From Balneola sp. (GTDB lineage Bacteria > Bacteroidota > Rhodothermia > Balneolales > Balneolaceae), in contig RHLJ01000001.1 in assembly GCA_003712055.1 (NCBI GenBank), positions 744,001-808,000 of the forward strand: a stretch of DNA of 64,000 nt, read 5' to 3'. The notes below the pieces were generated by a model that did no database searches, was not told the DNA's origin, and worked only from the letters and a program-made list of their open reading frames with translations. This document shows positions 8,770 through 17,133 of this stretch, one piece after another (position 1 is the stretch's first letter; each line of letters opens with the position of its first letter). The position numbers and the translations under genes were made by a program.

Positions 8770-9261
8770 ATGGCGATTGAGGAACAATTTACGAGATTGA
8801 TCCAGGAGAATGCGGGCATCATCCACAAAGTGATTTACTTATATGTGGATGATCAACAGGAACGCTCTGATCTTTTCCAGGAGGTAATGCTCCAATCGTG
8901 GAAATCGTTTAAGTCGTTTCGGGCAGATTCTAAATTCTCAACCTGGTTATATCGGGTAAGCCTTAATACTGTGCTCACCTACAACAGGAAAGCGTCACGC
9001 AAAGTAGATACATCTTCATTTGATGAGGTTGAGTATGCGGTGGGTGAAGATCATGAGGAGAAGAGAGATCAAAAATCGATGTTATTAATGCTCATTAAAA
9101 GGCTGGATGACATCGACCGAATGATCATCACTCTTCATCTGGATGGATACAGCAATAAAGAGATTGCTGAGATAACAGGCTTAACGCCAAACAATACAGG
9201 TGTAAAACTACACCGAATAAAAGAACGGCTTGTTGCCAAAATGAAAGGTGAAATGCAATGA
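8770..9261 (+). CDS. ECF sigma factor
   Basis: 163 residues with region 2 (DDQQERSDLFQEVMLQSWKSF, FSTWLYRVSLNTVLTYNRK) and region 4 (DIDRMIITLHLDGYSNKEIAEITGLTPNNTGVKLHRIKERL). The conserved sigma-70 features are intact. The stop overlaps the start of the next gene (ATGA), so the two are translated together. The partner is a four-helix membrane protein rather than a standard zinc anti-sigma factor, and may serve in that role. Confidence 0.9.
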   Translation: MAIEEQFTRLIQENAGIIHKVIYLYVDDQQERSDLFQEVMLQSWKSFKSFRADSKFSTWLYRVSLNTVLTYNRKASRKVDTSSFDEVEYAVGEDHEEKRDQKSMLLMLIKRLDDIDRMIITLHLDGYSNKEIAEITGLTPNNTGVKLHRIKERLVAKMKGEMQ

Positions 9262-9878
9262 GTAACGAATTACAACTTGCCTGGGACGAACTTCAAACCG
9301 AATTACAAACCGATACCATCATCAATAAGGAGGAGATCATGGCTGCCATTAAGAGCGAATCTAAAAATCCACTTCAGAAATTACGTTATGCTACTAAGAT
9401 CCGATTGTACTGGACGATATTCTTCGCCGTATTTTGTTTCCTTGGAGCAGTGCTAAGCTTCAATTATCCAAGAGCAATATTCCTATGGGGTATTGGCTTC
9501 GCTTATTATTTTGGAGGAGTAATATTGGTACGTCATCATCTTAACAAGCTGGATGACAACTTTGACCACAATATTAAATCTCTCCTCGAAAACTATTACA
9601 ATCGACTTACAAAAATGCTGTCGATTGAAGAACTAGTAGGAACATTCATCCTTCCAGTTTCAGTAGTACTCGGTTATTGCCTTTCCGGTGTATATGATGG
9701 AGAAACCTTTACTCAAATCTTCTCCGACGCCAAAGGGATTGCTTTATTAATGGGAGTAATGGTTGTATTTACCGCTATAGCACTTTGGGGCACCAAACGT
9801 CTTAATTATAAAGCCTATGGCAAATACCTTGAACAACTTAAAACTAATATTGATTTGTTGAACACGATTAATAAATAA
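9258..9878 (+). CDS. Membrane protein translationally coupled to an ECF sigma factor, candidate anti-sigma
   Basis: 206 residues. About 50 soluble N-terminal residues (LAWDELQTELQTDTIINKEEIMAAI) precede two membrane helices (IRLYWTIFFAVFCFLGAVL, IFLWGIGFAYYFGGVIL), a basic/amphipathic loop, and two more helices (LVGTFILPVSVVLGYCLSGV, GIALLMGVMVVFTAIALW). No known domain is recognised. Four-base overlap with the sigma gene is the usual arrangement of sigma/anti-sigma pairs; the N-terminal helix could bind the sigma factor. That role is inferred from position only. Confidence 0.7.
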   Translation: MSNELQLAWDELQTELQTDTIINKEEIMAAIKSESKNPLQKLRYATKIRLYWTIFFAVFCFLGAVLSFNYPRAIFLWGIGFAYYFGGVILVRHHLNKLDDNFDHNIKSLLENYYNRLTKMLSIEELVGTFILPVSVVLGYCLSGVYDGETFTQIFSDAKGIALLMGVMVVFTAIALWGTKRLNYKAYGKYLEQLKTNIDLLNTINK

Positions 9879-9882
9879 CCCC

Positions 9883-10007
9883 GTCTTTGCGAAGGAGTCG
9901 GCAGAGCACGACTGAAGCAATCTCAGGATCCCCAAGAAAAAAGTTCGAGATTGCTTCGTCGAAATAAATCGAATTTGAAACAGAGTTTTGATACTCCTCG
10001 CAATGAC
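9883..10007. repeat. Interspersed palindromic repeat, family C (copy 2, most complete)
   Basis: Nested dyad: outer arms GTCTTTGCGAAGGAGTC (9883-9899) and TACTCCTCGCAATGAC (9992-10007), inner arms CTGAAGCAATCTCAGG (9912-9927) and CGAGATTGCTTCGTCG (9946-9961). The layout matches the 'GTCATTGCGAGGAG ... GAAGCAATCTC' palindromes scattered through many Bacteroidota-type genomes. It fills the space between the sigma-factor operon and ilvA. Confidence 0.75.
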
Positions 10008-10086
10008 TTTTTATTGCATTATTCTTAGTTGAATATTCAAACTATATTCCAGCACTCACATTCATCGAAATACAAACCGTGTTCTA

Positions 10087-11352
10087 ATGAAACACACGCT
10101 GGAATCATCGCTAATCTCTGTGAAAGAGATTGACAAAGCTGCAGCTACGCTTGCTGGAATAGCTACACCTACCCCTCTTTTAAAAAACGAACAACTATCA
10201 GAACGTTACGAAGCCAATATTTGGCTAAAGCGCGAAGATCTACAGGTTGTTCGTTCCTATAAAATCAGGGGAGCTTATAACAAGATTGATAGCCTTTCTT
10301 CTGAAGAATTAACAAACGGAGTGGTTTGCGCAAGCGCGGGAAATCATGCCCAGGGAGTAGCTCTTGCATGCTTTAAGAAGGAAATTCATGGCACGATTTT
10401 TATGCCGGTTACCACACCCGAACAAAAAGTAAACCAGGTGCAAATGTTTGGGAAAGAGTATGTAGAAGTGGTACTCCAAGGAGATACTTTCGACGATTCT
10501 TTTTCCAAGGCCAAAGCCTTTTGTGAAGAAAAGAAAGCGGCTTTCATCCCTCCTTTCGATGATCCAAAAATCATAGCCGGTCAGGGCACGGTTGGTAAAG
10601 AACTACTCGAAGATGCCGATTTTAGCATCGACTATCTTCTTCTTCCGGTCGGAGGTGGAGGATTATCTGCCGGAGTAGGCTCATACTTTCACTCACTTTC
10701 TCCTCAAACCAAACTTATTGGGATTGAACCTGAAGGAGCTCCGGCCATGCAGCAATCCATTGAACAGGATGAAATTATTACCCTAAAGGAAATTGATAAA
10801 TTTGTGGATGGAGCTGCTGTCCAGCGTGTTGGTGATATCACTTTTGAAATCTGTAAAGAAGTATTAGATCGGGTTATCACGGTTCCTGAAGGAAAAATTT
10901 GTGGGACTATACTCCAGATGTATAATGAACAGGCTATCGTGGTTGAGCCAGCCGGAGCAATGTCAATTACCGCATTAGACTCGATCAAAGAAGAAATCAA
11001 AGGAAAGAACGTAGTTTGTGTAGTTAGCGGGAGTAATAATGACATTACACGAACCGCTGAAATCAAAGAGCGCCATCTCCAATATGAAGGGCTTATCCAC
11101 TATTTCATCGTTGAATTTCCACAACGGTCGGGTGCTCTCCTTGAATTCCTGAAAGATGTCTTGGCTCCGGGTGATGACATCATATTCTTTGAGTATTACC
11201 GAAAAACAAACCGGGAATATGGCCCAGCTATGATTGGTCTGGAGATAAAGCACAAAGACGATTTAGAACCTTTACTGGAACGAATGAAGGCAAAAAATCT
11301 CACTTTTCGATATGTTAATGACCAACCAACGTTATATAGGTTTCTGACTTGA
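10087..11352 (+). CDS. ilvA: Threonine ammonia-lyase
   Basis: 421 residues. Deaminates L-threonine to 2-oxobutanoate, the first step of isoleucine synthesis, using PLP. Lys59 in RSYKIRGAYNK is the PLP lysine; SAGNHAQG binds substrate and GGGGLSAG binds the cofactor phosphate. A C-terminal ACT-like regulatory segment (from about 335: GLIHYFIVEFPQRSGALLEFL) suggests isoleucine feedback control, as in the shorter single-regulatory-domain IlvA of this group. It stands alone between two repeat clusters and ends in a strong terminator; the rest of the branched-chain pathway is not in the window. Confidence 0.92.
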   Translation: MKHTLESSLISVKEIDKAAATLAGIATPTPLLKNEQLSERYEANIWLKREDLQVVRSYKIRGAYNKIDSLSSEELTNGVVCASAGNHAQGVALACFKKEIHGTIFMPVTTPEQKVNQVQMFGKEYVEVVLQGDTFDDSFSKAKAFCEEKKAAFIPPFDDPKIIAGQGTVGKELLEDADFSIDYLLLPVGGGGLSAGVGSYFHSLSPQTKLIGIEPEGAPAMQQSIEQDEIITLKEIDKFVDGAAVQRVGDITFEICKEVLDRVITVPEGKICGTILQMYNEQAIVVEPAGAMSITALDSIKEEIKGKNVVCVVSGSNNDITRTAEIKERHLQYEGLIHYFIVEFPQRSGALLEFLKDVLAPGDDIIFFEYYRKTNREYGPAMIGLEIKHKDDLEPLLERMKAKNLTFRYVNDQPTLYRFLT

Positions 11353-11355
11353 TTA

Positions 11356-11480
11356 AAAAAGTCTCCCCTCCAAGGGGAGATAAATGATCAAAAAAGTTCT
11401 TTGATCATTTGGTGGGGTGTAACACCCACCGCCTTTTGAGCAAGCTCAAAATGACACCTCCCTGGAGGGAGGACTTTTTT
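11356..11480. repeat. Composite multi-hairpin repeat, family B (copy 1)
   Basis: Five successive dyads: CTCCCCT/AGGGGAG (11363-11379), AAATGATCAAA/TTTGATCATTT (11382-11410), GGTGGG/CCCACC (11411-11430), TTTTGAGC/GCTCAAAA (11434-11451) and CCTCCC/GGGAGG (11457-11472). The whole block is itself bounded by AAAAAAGTC and GGACTTTTTT, so both strands end in a T-run. The first three hairpins recur in reverse order at 27090-27157 and the first alone at 32968-32994. Confidence 0.75.
11457..11480 (+). terminator. Terminator downstream of ilvA
   Basis: CCTCCC/GGGAGG stem with TGGA loop followed by ACTTTTTT. It is the last hairpin of the composite repeat at 11356-11480; the mirror hairpin at the other end would terminate on the opposite strand. 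Confidence 0.7.
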
Positions 11481-11544
11481 CTCTCGACATATTATTTAAC
11501 AATGGTCTGGGAGATTTTTTGGAGCCCGAAATTTATATTCTGAA

Positions 11545-12093
11545 ATGAGCTTCAAAAAGATCAGCTTAGGTTTACTGTTGCTATACTTTGTAGGATTACA
11601 TGCCATATTATTTCTCCTCTATTTTGAAAAAATCGAGTATAACAATGAGGGCTGGCCTCGTACATTGACAACTATTTGCGAAGATGGTTCAACTTCTTTT
11701 TCCGAAACAAAACAATCGTACATATATCAATACGAAGCGGATGGAACCTTTTCCATAGTAGGAAAAAAGGAACTGGCTATTTACGGCGACTCACTGGCTG
11801 TTTTAACTGAATATTTTAGCAACTATAAATCAATAATCTTTTTATCGGATGAAAAAGGTAGGTTTTGGGGACGCCTCAATAATAATCAGGTAGTTACTAA
11901 CCTCTTTTTGAAAAGAGGAAACTGTATGATTACACCTGATGCAGTTGTAGGAGAATTTGTTGATAGACAGAAAGCAGAAGAATTGAGACAGAATTATCAA
12001 CATCTTGAATGTGAGTTTAAACCAAATGACGCTCCCTATGAGGTTTATTTACTCACGAAGATTCACAACGGATTTAAACTGATCTATTTTTAA
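11545..12093 (+). CDS. Unknown membrane-anchored protein
   Basis: 182 residues. One N-terminal membrane helix (ISLGLLLLYFVGLHAILFLLYF) then about 150 soluble residues, with two cysteines that could pair (TTICEDGS near 47, HLECEF near 154). No family recognised. The stop is separated from the next start by one base, so it is co-transcribed with the two class V aminotransferase-like genes; a structural or anchoring partner role is possible but not shown. Confidence 0.65.
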   Translation: MSFKKISLGLLLLYFVGLHAILFLLYFEKIEYNNEGWPRTLTTICEDGSTSFSETKQSYIYQYEADGTFSIVGKKELAIYGDSLAVLTEYFSNYKSIIFLSDEKGRFWGRLNNNQVVTNLFLKRGNCMITPDAVVGEFVDRQKAEELRQNYQHLECEFKPNDAPYEVYLLTKIHNGFKLIYF

Positions 12094-12094
12094 T

Positions 12095-13240
12095 ATGAAC
12101 TCCCAAAAACACCTCTTCAACCTCGATCCCAACATTACTTATCTGAATTGCGCGTACATGTCTCCCATGATGAAAACTGTGGAGGAGGCGGGCCATAAAG
12201 GCTTACTAAGAAAGCGGCAACCCAATGAAATCGGCGCAGAAGATTTTTTCAATGAAGCAGAAGAGTTAAGACAAGCCTTTGCACAGTTCGTGAATGTTAC
12301 TGAACCTAATCGAGTAGCAATTGTAGCCTCTGCATCTTATGGATTAGCAAATGTAGCCAACAACCTGAAATTGACATCTGGGGATGAGATTTTGTTGGTA
12401 GGAGAACAATTTCCCAGTAATGTCTATTCCTGGAGGAAAGTAGCTGCAGAATCAGGGGCTAACATTATCACGGTACCTGCTCCACCAAATTCCCTGGAAA
12501 GAGGAACCGAATGGAATACAAAAATTCTGAACGCCATCTCTCCGAAAACAAAACTGGTGGCTTGTGCTCATGCCCATTGGTCAGATGGCACCCTATTTGA
12601 TCTAAAAGCCATTCGAAAACGAACAAATGAAGTGGGTGCATGGCTGGCTATTGATGGGACCCAAACTATTGGTGCCCTCCCCTTCGATATTGAAGAAATT
12701 CAGCCGGATGCTCTTATTGCTTCAGGATACAAATCGTTGATGGGGCCTTATGGAATTGGCATGGCCTACTATGGTCCCGCTTTAGATGGCGGTGTGCCTA
12801 TTGAAGAAAACTGGATCAACCGCTATAAGAGTGAAGATTTCAGAAACCTGGTTAACTATAGCGATGATTATCAACCAGGGGCTTTACGATATGAGGTTGG
12901 AGGACACAGTAACTTCATTTTAGTCCCGATGCTTCTTGAGGCGATTCGTGTACTAAATTCGTGGGGTGTTGAAGAAGTACAGAATTATTGCAAGCAACTG
13001 GTTCATGAACCGGTTCGACAATTACGAGATGCAGGCTTCATTATCGAAAAAGAAGATCATCGAGCTTCTAATATATTTGGTATCCGGCTTGGGGAGCATC
13101 ATGACATGGCCGATATCAAAAATAGATTACAAGAAGCAAATGTCTTTGTTTCTTATCGAGGAGATGCAGTAAGAATCTCTCCAAATGTATATAATGAAAC
13201 AGCTGATATGGACTTACTGGTAAAAACTCTAACCCGTTAA
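12095..13240 (+). CDS. Class V PLP-dependent aminotransferase-like enzyme (cysteine desulfurase/kynureninase superfamily)
   Basis: 381 residues. The PLP-binding pattern is intact: Asp187 in LAIDGTQTIGALPFD contacts the pyridine nitrogen and Lys213 in ASGYKSLMGPYG forms the Schiff base. The N-terminal LNCAYMSPM and the active-site loop AHAHWSDGT match the group often annotated as selenocysteine lyase/isopenicillin-N-epimerase-like, in which substrates are mostly unknown. No catalytic cysteine loop typical of NifS/IscS is evident. It is followed two bases later by a second class V enzyme, so the two may act on related substrates or as a heteromer. Confidence 0.82.
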   Translation: MNSQKHLFNLDPNITYLNCAYMSPMMKTVEEAGHKGLLRKRQPNEIGAEDFFNEAEELRQAFAQFVNVTEPNRVAIVASASYGLANVANNLKLTSGDEILLVGEQFPSNVYSWRKVAAESGANIITVPAPPNSLERGTEWNTKILNAISPKTKLVACAHAHWSDGTLFDLKAIRKRTNEVGAWLAIDGTQTIGALPFDIEEIQPDALIASGYKSLMGPYGIGMAYYGPALDGGVPIEENWINRYKSEDFRNLVNYSDDYQPGALRYEVGGHSNFILVPMLLEAIRVLNSWGVEEVQNYCKQLVHEPVRQLRDAGFIIEKEDHRASNIFGIRLGEHHDMADIKNRLQEANVFVSYRGDAVRISPNVYNETADMDLLVKTLTR

Positions 13241-13242
13241 TT

Positions 13243-14493
13243 ATGGCTTCAAGGAAGGATTTTTTGACTCAGGTAGCAGCTGGAGGAGCTGCCTCCCTAC
13301 TTTCTACACTTACTCCTATAAAGGAACTTTTTACGGAGCAAATGGGGGCTTCTATTTTACCTGGTCAACTCCCAACCCGAAAGGATTATTCATTATCTGA
13401 TTCCGTAACCTATTTGAATCATGGTTCAACAGGTACTATGCCAAAGATTGTGCAGGAGGCACGTCGTAGTTATTTGGCTTTATGTGAAAACAACCCTTGG
13501 TTTTATATGTGGAGCAGTGAATGGGAGGAGCCAATACATGAAGTGCGTGAAAAAGTAGCTCGCTACATCAATGCCAACCCCAATGAAATCACTTTTCCAC
13601 ATAATACTACCGAGATTTTCAACCTTCTTGCATTGGGTCTGCGTTTAGGAAGCGGAGATGAAGTGCTTTTTCCAAACTTGAATCATTCTGGTGCAAGCAT
13701 CCCTTTTCACTTTCATGCATCTAAAAAAGGATATGATGTAAGAGTATTTGAGATGCCTGTTGAAAGAATTTCTGATATTAATGTAGATGATCTACTCGCT
13801 TTATATGATGAACACATTACTCCAAAAACCAGACTGGTTGTAATACCACATATCGATAATACTTTTGGGGTTCGACAACCGGCTAAAGAGATCACAAAAT
13901 TAGCCCGCAGCAAAGGAGTTCCATTCGTTGCTCTTGATACTGCTCAAACTATGGGCATGATCCCCATTGATGTAAAAGACCTGGATGTTGATATAATTGG
14001 TACAAGTGCTCATAAATGGCTACAAGCCCCAAAAGGGATTAGTGTAGCCTATTTTAACCCGAGAATTTGGGAAGAAGTCTCTCCAATGTGGGTTACCTGG
14101 GGTCAGGAAAGATGGAAAGGTTCATCCAGGGTATTTGAGGATTATGGCACAAGAAATCGCCCGGAAATACTTAGCATAGGCCATGCTATTGATTTCCAAG
14201 CTAGTTTAGATGAAGAGGTGAAATCAGAAAAGCTTCAATCACTCTGGAATCTTGCAAAGGATCTTGCCGATGAGCATCCAAATACAACCTGGAGATCTCC
14301 AAGAACATGGGAGTTATCTGGCTCTCTGTTCGTTATTGAAGTGAATAGCATAAAGCCCTCCGAACTATCAAATGGGTTATTTTTAGATCATGGCATTGTA
14401 TTCCGACCTTTCGATGGATACTCAACCATCCGGATTTCACCTAACCTTGCTAATACCGAGGAAGAGATTTCTAGACTGTTTGAATTGATCTAA
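13243..14493 (+). CDS. Class V PLP-dependent enzyme with Tat-like N-terminus
   Basis: 416 residues. PLP residues Asp232 (VALDTAQTMGMIPID) and Lys258 (GTSAHKWLQAPKG) are present. The first 35 residues (MASRKDFLTQVAAGGAASLLSTL) look like a twin-arginine signal in which the second arginine is lysine (SRKDFL), followed by a small-residue hydrophobic stretch; related isopenicillin-N-epimerase-like proteins of this group carry SRRxFL there. If exported, the cofactor-loaded enzyme works in the periplasm, whereas its tandem neighbour has no signal. Substrate unknown. Confidence 0.82.
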   Translation: MASRKDFLTQVAAGGAASLLSTLTPIKELFTEQMGASILPGQLPTRKDYSLSDSVTYLNHGSTGTMPKIVQEARRSYLALCENNPWFYMWSSEWEEPIHEVREKVARYINANPNEITFPHNTTEIFNLLALGLRLGSGDEVLFPNLNHSGASIPFHFHASKKGYDVRVFEMPVERISDINVDDLLALYDEHITPKTRLVVIPHIDNTFGVRQPAKEITKLARSKGVPFVALDTAQTMGMIPIDVKDLDVDIIGTSAHKWLQAPKGISVAYFNPRIWEEVSPMWVTWGQERWKGSSRVFEDYGTRNRPEILSIGHAIDFQASLDEEVKSEKLQSLWNLAKDLADEHPNTTWRSPRTWELSGSLFVIEVNSIKPSELSNGLFLDHGIVFRPFDGYSTIRISPNLANTEEEISRLFELI

Positions 14494-14504
14494 GAAATCA
14501 GAAT

Positions 14505-14544
14505 GTCATTGCGATCGCAGTGACACAATCTCACCGAGATTGCC
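14505..14544. repeat. Family C repeat, partial copy (copy 3)
   Basis: GTCATTGCGATCGCAGTGACACAATCTCACCGAGATTGCC: one outer arm, then AATCTC/GAGATT inner arms. The distal half is missing or has been replaced by the end of the DUF2911 gene. Confidence 0.55.
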
Positions 14545-14560
14545 ATTCTTACTTCTACGA

Positions 14561-15175
14561 TTACCCCTCTCTAATATTCGTAACTGGTATCCTTAACCTG
14601 GTGTTCTCCCATTCAACTAGAAGTTCGGCTTCTTCAAATCGAATGGTGAAGCTCTCTACAAAAGAATCGTTGGATTCGGGTTGTATATCAAAGCTACCAA
14701 TTTCATTCTCACGTACACTTCGATTGATAACATTGCCCCAATGAAAAGTGGATGTTGAAATAAACACCTCCCAACTGTATTCACCTGGTATCGCATATAC
14801 TGAATATCTTCCTTTTGGTACTACCACTTCCCCTATTACTAAATCGGTAGAGGTATATAATCGAGTAGGTTCATTGGCTCCGAATCTCCAGAGTCGGTCA
14901 TAAGGAACAATACCTCCGAATACCTTTCTTTCCCTCGCCGAAGGACTTCCATAACAAACTAACACCCGATCTCCTTCAAGTTCGAAATCAAGGGTTTGTA
15001 ACGGGCTTGGGCGCTTCATATACGTCGAAGGGCTTGTATAGTCTTTAATACATGAGCCAAGAGTCATATCAACCGGAACATGGTGATACCCTGTTGCTAC
15101 AAAAAAAATAAGAATTGAAAAGGGGAGTAATCCGAAGAGGATAAACTTTAGCTTTCTAGAAAGATTAACTGCCAT
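14561..15175 (-). CDS. DUF2911 family membrane-anchored protein
   Basis: 204 residues. N-terminal membrane helix (KFILFGLLPFSILIFFVATGY, about 9-29) then a DUF2911 domain with its hallmarks VLVCYGSPSARERKVFGGIVPYD, WRFGANEPTRLYTSTDL, VPKGRYSVYAIPG and FHWG. Members are periplasmic beta-sandwich proteins of unknown function in Bacteroidota-like bacteria. It converges on the class V operon and is divergent from the next gene; the shared 200-base upstream region to 15377 is AT-rich with no other recognised feature. Confidence 0.85.
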   Translation of the reverse strand: MAVNLSRKLKFILFGLLPFSILIFFVATGYHHVPVDMTLGSCIKDYTSPSTYMKRPSPLQTLDFELEGDRVLVCYGSPSARERKVFGGIVPYDRLWRFGANEPTRLYTSTDLVIGEVVVPKGRYSVYAIPGEYSWEVFISTSTFHWGNVINRSVRENEIGSFDIQPESNDSFVESFTIRFEEAELLVEWENTRLRIPVTNIREG

Positions 15176-15377
15176 ACTTATTCATTAATTCTAAACGGCA
15201 TGCTTATGCGGTGAAAGGTAAAGTATGGTTGCAGAGCTTTTAAAAAAATTAATCAACAATTATCTGGTTCTTTGAATTTACATCATTTAAAATCAGTTGA
15301 ATAGATTTATAGCTTGTAAAATTTTTAATTGAGACTAAACTATTGTAATAAATTGGTTAGTAATTAAATAGGGTATC

Positions 15378-17126
15378 ATGAAAAAATTAATCGGGGTAGT
15401 ATTTATAATTTTCATTTTTTTTGGTTCGACAAAAGGACAAGAATATGAGTGGGAGATAAGAACTTTAAATAAAGACACCGTTCTTACTGAATTATTTCTC
15501 CCGACTGTATCATCTTCCACATGTACTCATGAAATTCCATTTTTGGTAAAAAAGCTTAAGGGAGATGCCACTAAGTTTGAATCTCTGGGAAAAGACATTG
15601 GCAGAGGAACTGCAAAAATTGGGATTGATTTTATTCTAAGTGACACCTTAGAACTAATTCCAAATAGGCATGAGCTAAACAAGTTAGATACGGTCTACTA
15701 TAAGATTGAGATTAAAAATGATGCTATAAATAATGAAGAAGAATATTTTACTCTTGAGATTCCTTATAACGAAAAAATACAGCCTTTTGATAATCATATT
15801 CTTATAAAAATATCAGATCAAACTCTTTCTTCTTGTTCCGATCAGATAGAAAATACGTCCCTAATTCTGACAACAAAAAATAAAAAAGATGTTAGTGTTG
15901 GCTTACTGAAGCTGAAAGAACAACCCATATATATCTACCGATATGAAAACTCATTGAAACCAAAACAAAGAGGAAAAAAAAGGTTTTACTCAAAAGGCTT
16001 AGTAAAAGTATTAATTCCTCCTATTGGGATTGCATCAATAATAGGCAATCGAAATTTTAGAGACCCTAGTAAGCCTGATAAAGGCCAGTTAATTAAAACA
16101 GACTCTCTTCTAAATATAATTGGAGCAAATATTGCAATTGAAGATGGTTTTATAAAATTCTTGGTACTAGAAACTTCAAATATGAATAGCGAAAAAGGTT
16201 CTTTAATATTTGAAAATAGTACTAACCCTATTTCATTAACCAGTTATTATTCAGAAAAGGCAAGGCAAAATCATCTTACTGTAAGAAATAACATTAAAAG
16301 AAATCAGCTCTTTATTAAACCATGGGATTTTCTTGAATATTATACTTTAGGTGACCAAATCCTTTATCCTTCTGATATAGAAATTACGCTTCCCGATTCG
16401 TCAGGTTCTAATCAGGTTTTTCTTTCGAGCTATGGAGACTTGAATAAAACTATTAATGCAGAGGTTTATTCGGATTTACTTGGCTTAAGTGATGAAGCTA
16501 ATGGGATATTACAGACAGAAGTAAGCACAAAATTTATTCTAAATTCCGAAAGTAATAACAATTCATGGGTTATTCTTTCTAATTCAATGACTCCGTATGC
16601 AAAAATCTCAAAATTTGATTCAAGTACTGATAGTTTAAAAATCGCCTCTACTGACACAACAATTGATAGACTAAAACTATTAAGATTAAATGAAGCTAAC
16701 TTTGGAGTAGGGTGGAATGTATTCCGAAGAAACAAAATCCATGATCTAAAACTAGATGTGGGGCTGGAGTGGGCGCGAACAAGCAATATAAAACTAGCTG
16801 ACAATCAATCTACGGATGTAAATCAAACGATCTATTTTACTAAACTTAGTTTTGATACAAAAAAAGGGAAAAATTTTGGGATATCTTTGGCCTATAAACT
16901 TTCATTTCAGCAAATTTGGAAAAACGCGATGGTGAAAGAAAGGAAACATGTATTTATTCATAATTTTGAAAGTACATTGGATTATTATCCACTTGATGAT
17001 TCATCTAGCAAAATTTTCTTTCGGTTTAAACCCTTCTTTTCAGGAAATAGCCTGGCTCAGAATAATTTTGTACAAGTTCAATTCGGAACTAAAATTGCTT
17101 TTTCAGGGCTTCTAGATAGAAAATAA
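15378..17126 (+). CDS. Large AT-rich secreted protein of unknown function
   Basis: 582 residues with signal peptide MKKLIGVVFIIFIFFGSTKGQ. Residues about 65-160 (GRGTAKIGIDFILSDTLELIPNRH, ... NDAINNEEEYFTLEI) resemble a Calx-beta-like repeat: an extracellular calcium-binding beta sandwich. The C-terminal 130 residues alternate polar and hydrophobic positions (FGISLAYKLSFQQIW, FFRFKPFFSGN, VQVQFGTKIAFSG) and could insert as outer-membrane strands. Codon usage is much more AT-rich than in the neighbours, suggesting separate acquisition or weak selection. No family recognised overall. Confidence 0.65.
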   Translation: MKKLIGVVFIIFIFFGSTKGQEYEWEIRTLNKDTVLTELFLPTVSSSTCTHEIPFLVKKLKGDATKFESLGKDIGRGTAKIGIDFILSDTLELIPNRHELNKLDTVYYKIEIKNDAINNEEEYFTLEIPYNEKIQPFDNHILIKISDQTLSSCSDQIENTSLILTTKNKKDVSVGLLKLKEQPIYIYRYENSLKPKQRGKKRFYSKGLVKVLIPPIGIASIIGNRNFRDPSKPDKGQLIKTDSLLNIIGANIAIEDGFIKFLVLETSNMNSEKGSLIFENSTNPISLTSYYSEKARQNHLTVRNNIKRNQLFIKPWDFLEYYTLGDQILYPSDIEITLPDSSGSNQVFLSSYGDLNKTINAEVYSDLLGLSDEANGILQTEVSTKFILNSESNNNSWVILSNSMTPYAKISKFDSSTDSLKIASTDTTIDRLKLLRLNEANFGVGWNVFRRNKIHDLKLDVGLEWARTSNIKLADNQSTDVNQTIYFTKLSFDTKKGKNFGISLAYKLSFQQIWKNAMVKERKHVFIHNFESTLDYYPLDDSSSKIFFRFKPFFSGNSLAQNNFVQVQFGTKIAFSGLLDRK

Positions 17127-17133
17127 TAATAAA

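Noticed and set aside
8669-8800. 44-codon plus-strand frame upstream of the second sigma gene (MIEISELIFWILIFYVIF...)
   Set aside because: It overlaps the sigma gene start out of frame, has no clear ribosome site and its composition is that of AT-rich noncoding DNA; could be a leader peptide but nothing supports that.
10386-11253. Minus-strand open frames inside ilvA
   Set aside because: ilvA is a complete enzyme gene with all motifs; the antisense frames have no start signals and no recognisable domains.
11356-11480. CRISPR-like or integron attC-like element
   Set aside because: There are no regularly spaced direct repeats or attC core sites; the block is a row of hairpins of differing sequence.
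15176-15377. A short gene between DUF2911 and the AT-rich unknown
   Set aside because: All frames are broken by stops within about 20 codons; the gap looks like two back-to-back leaders.
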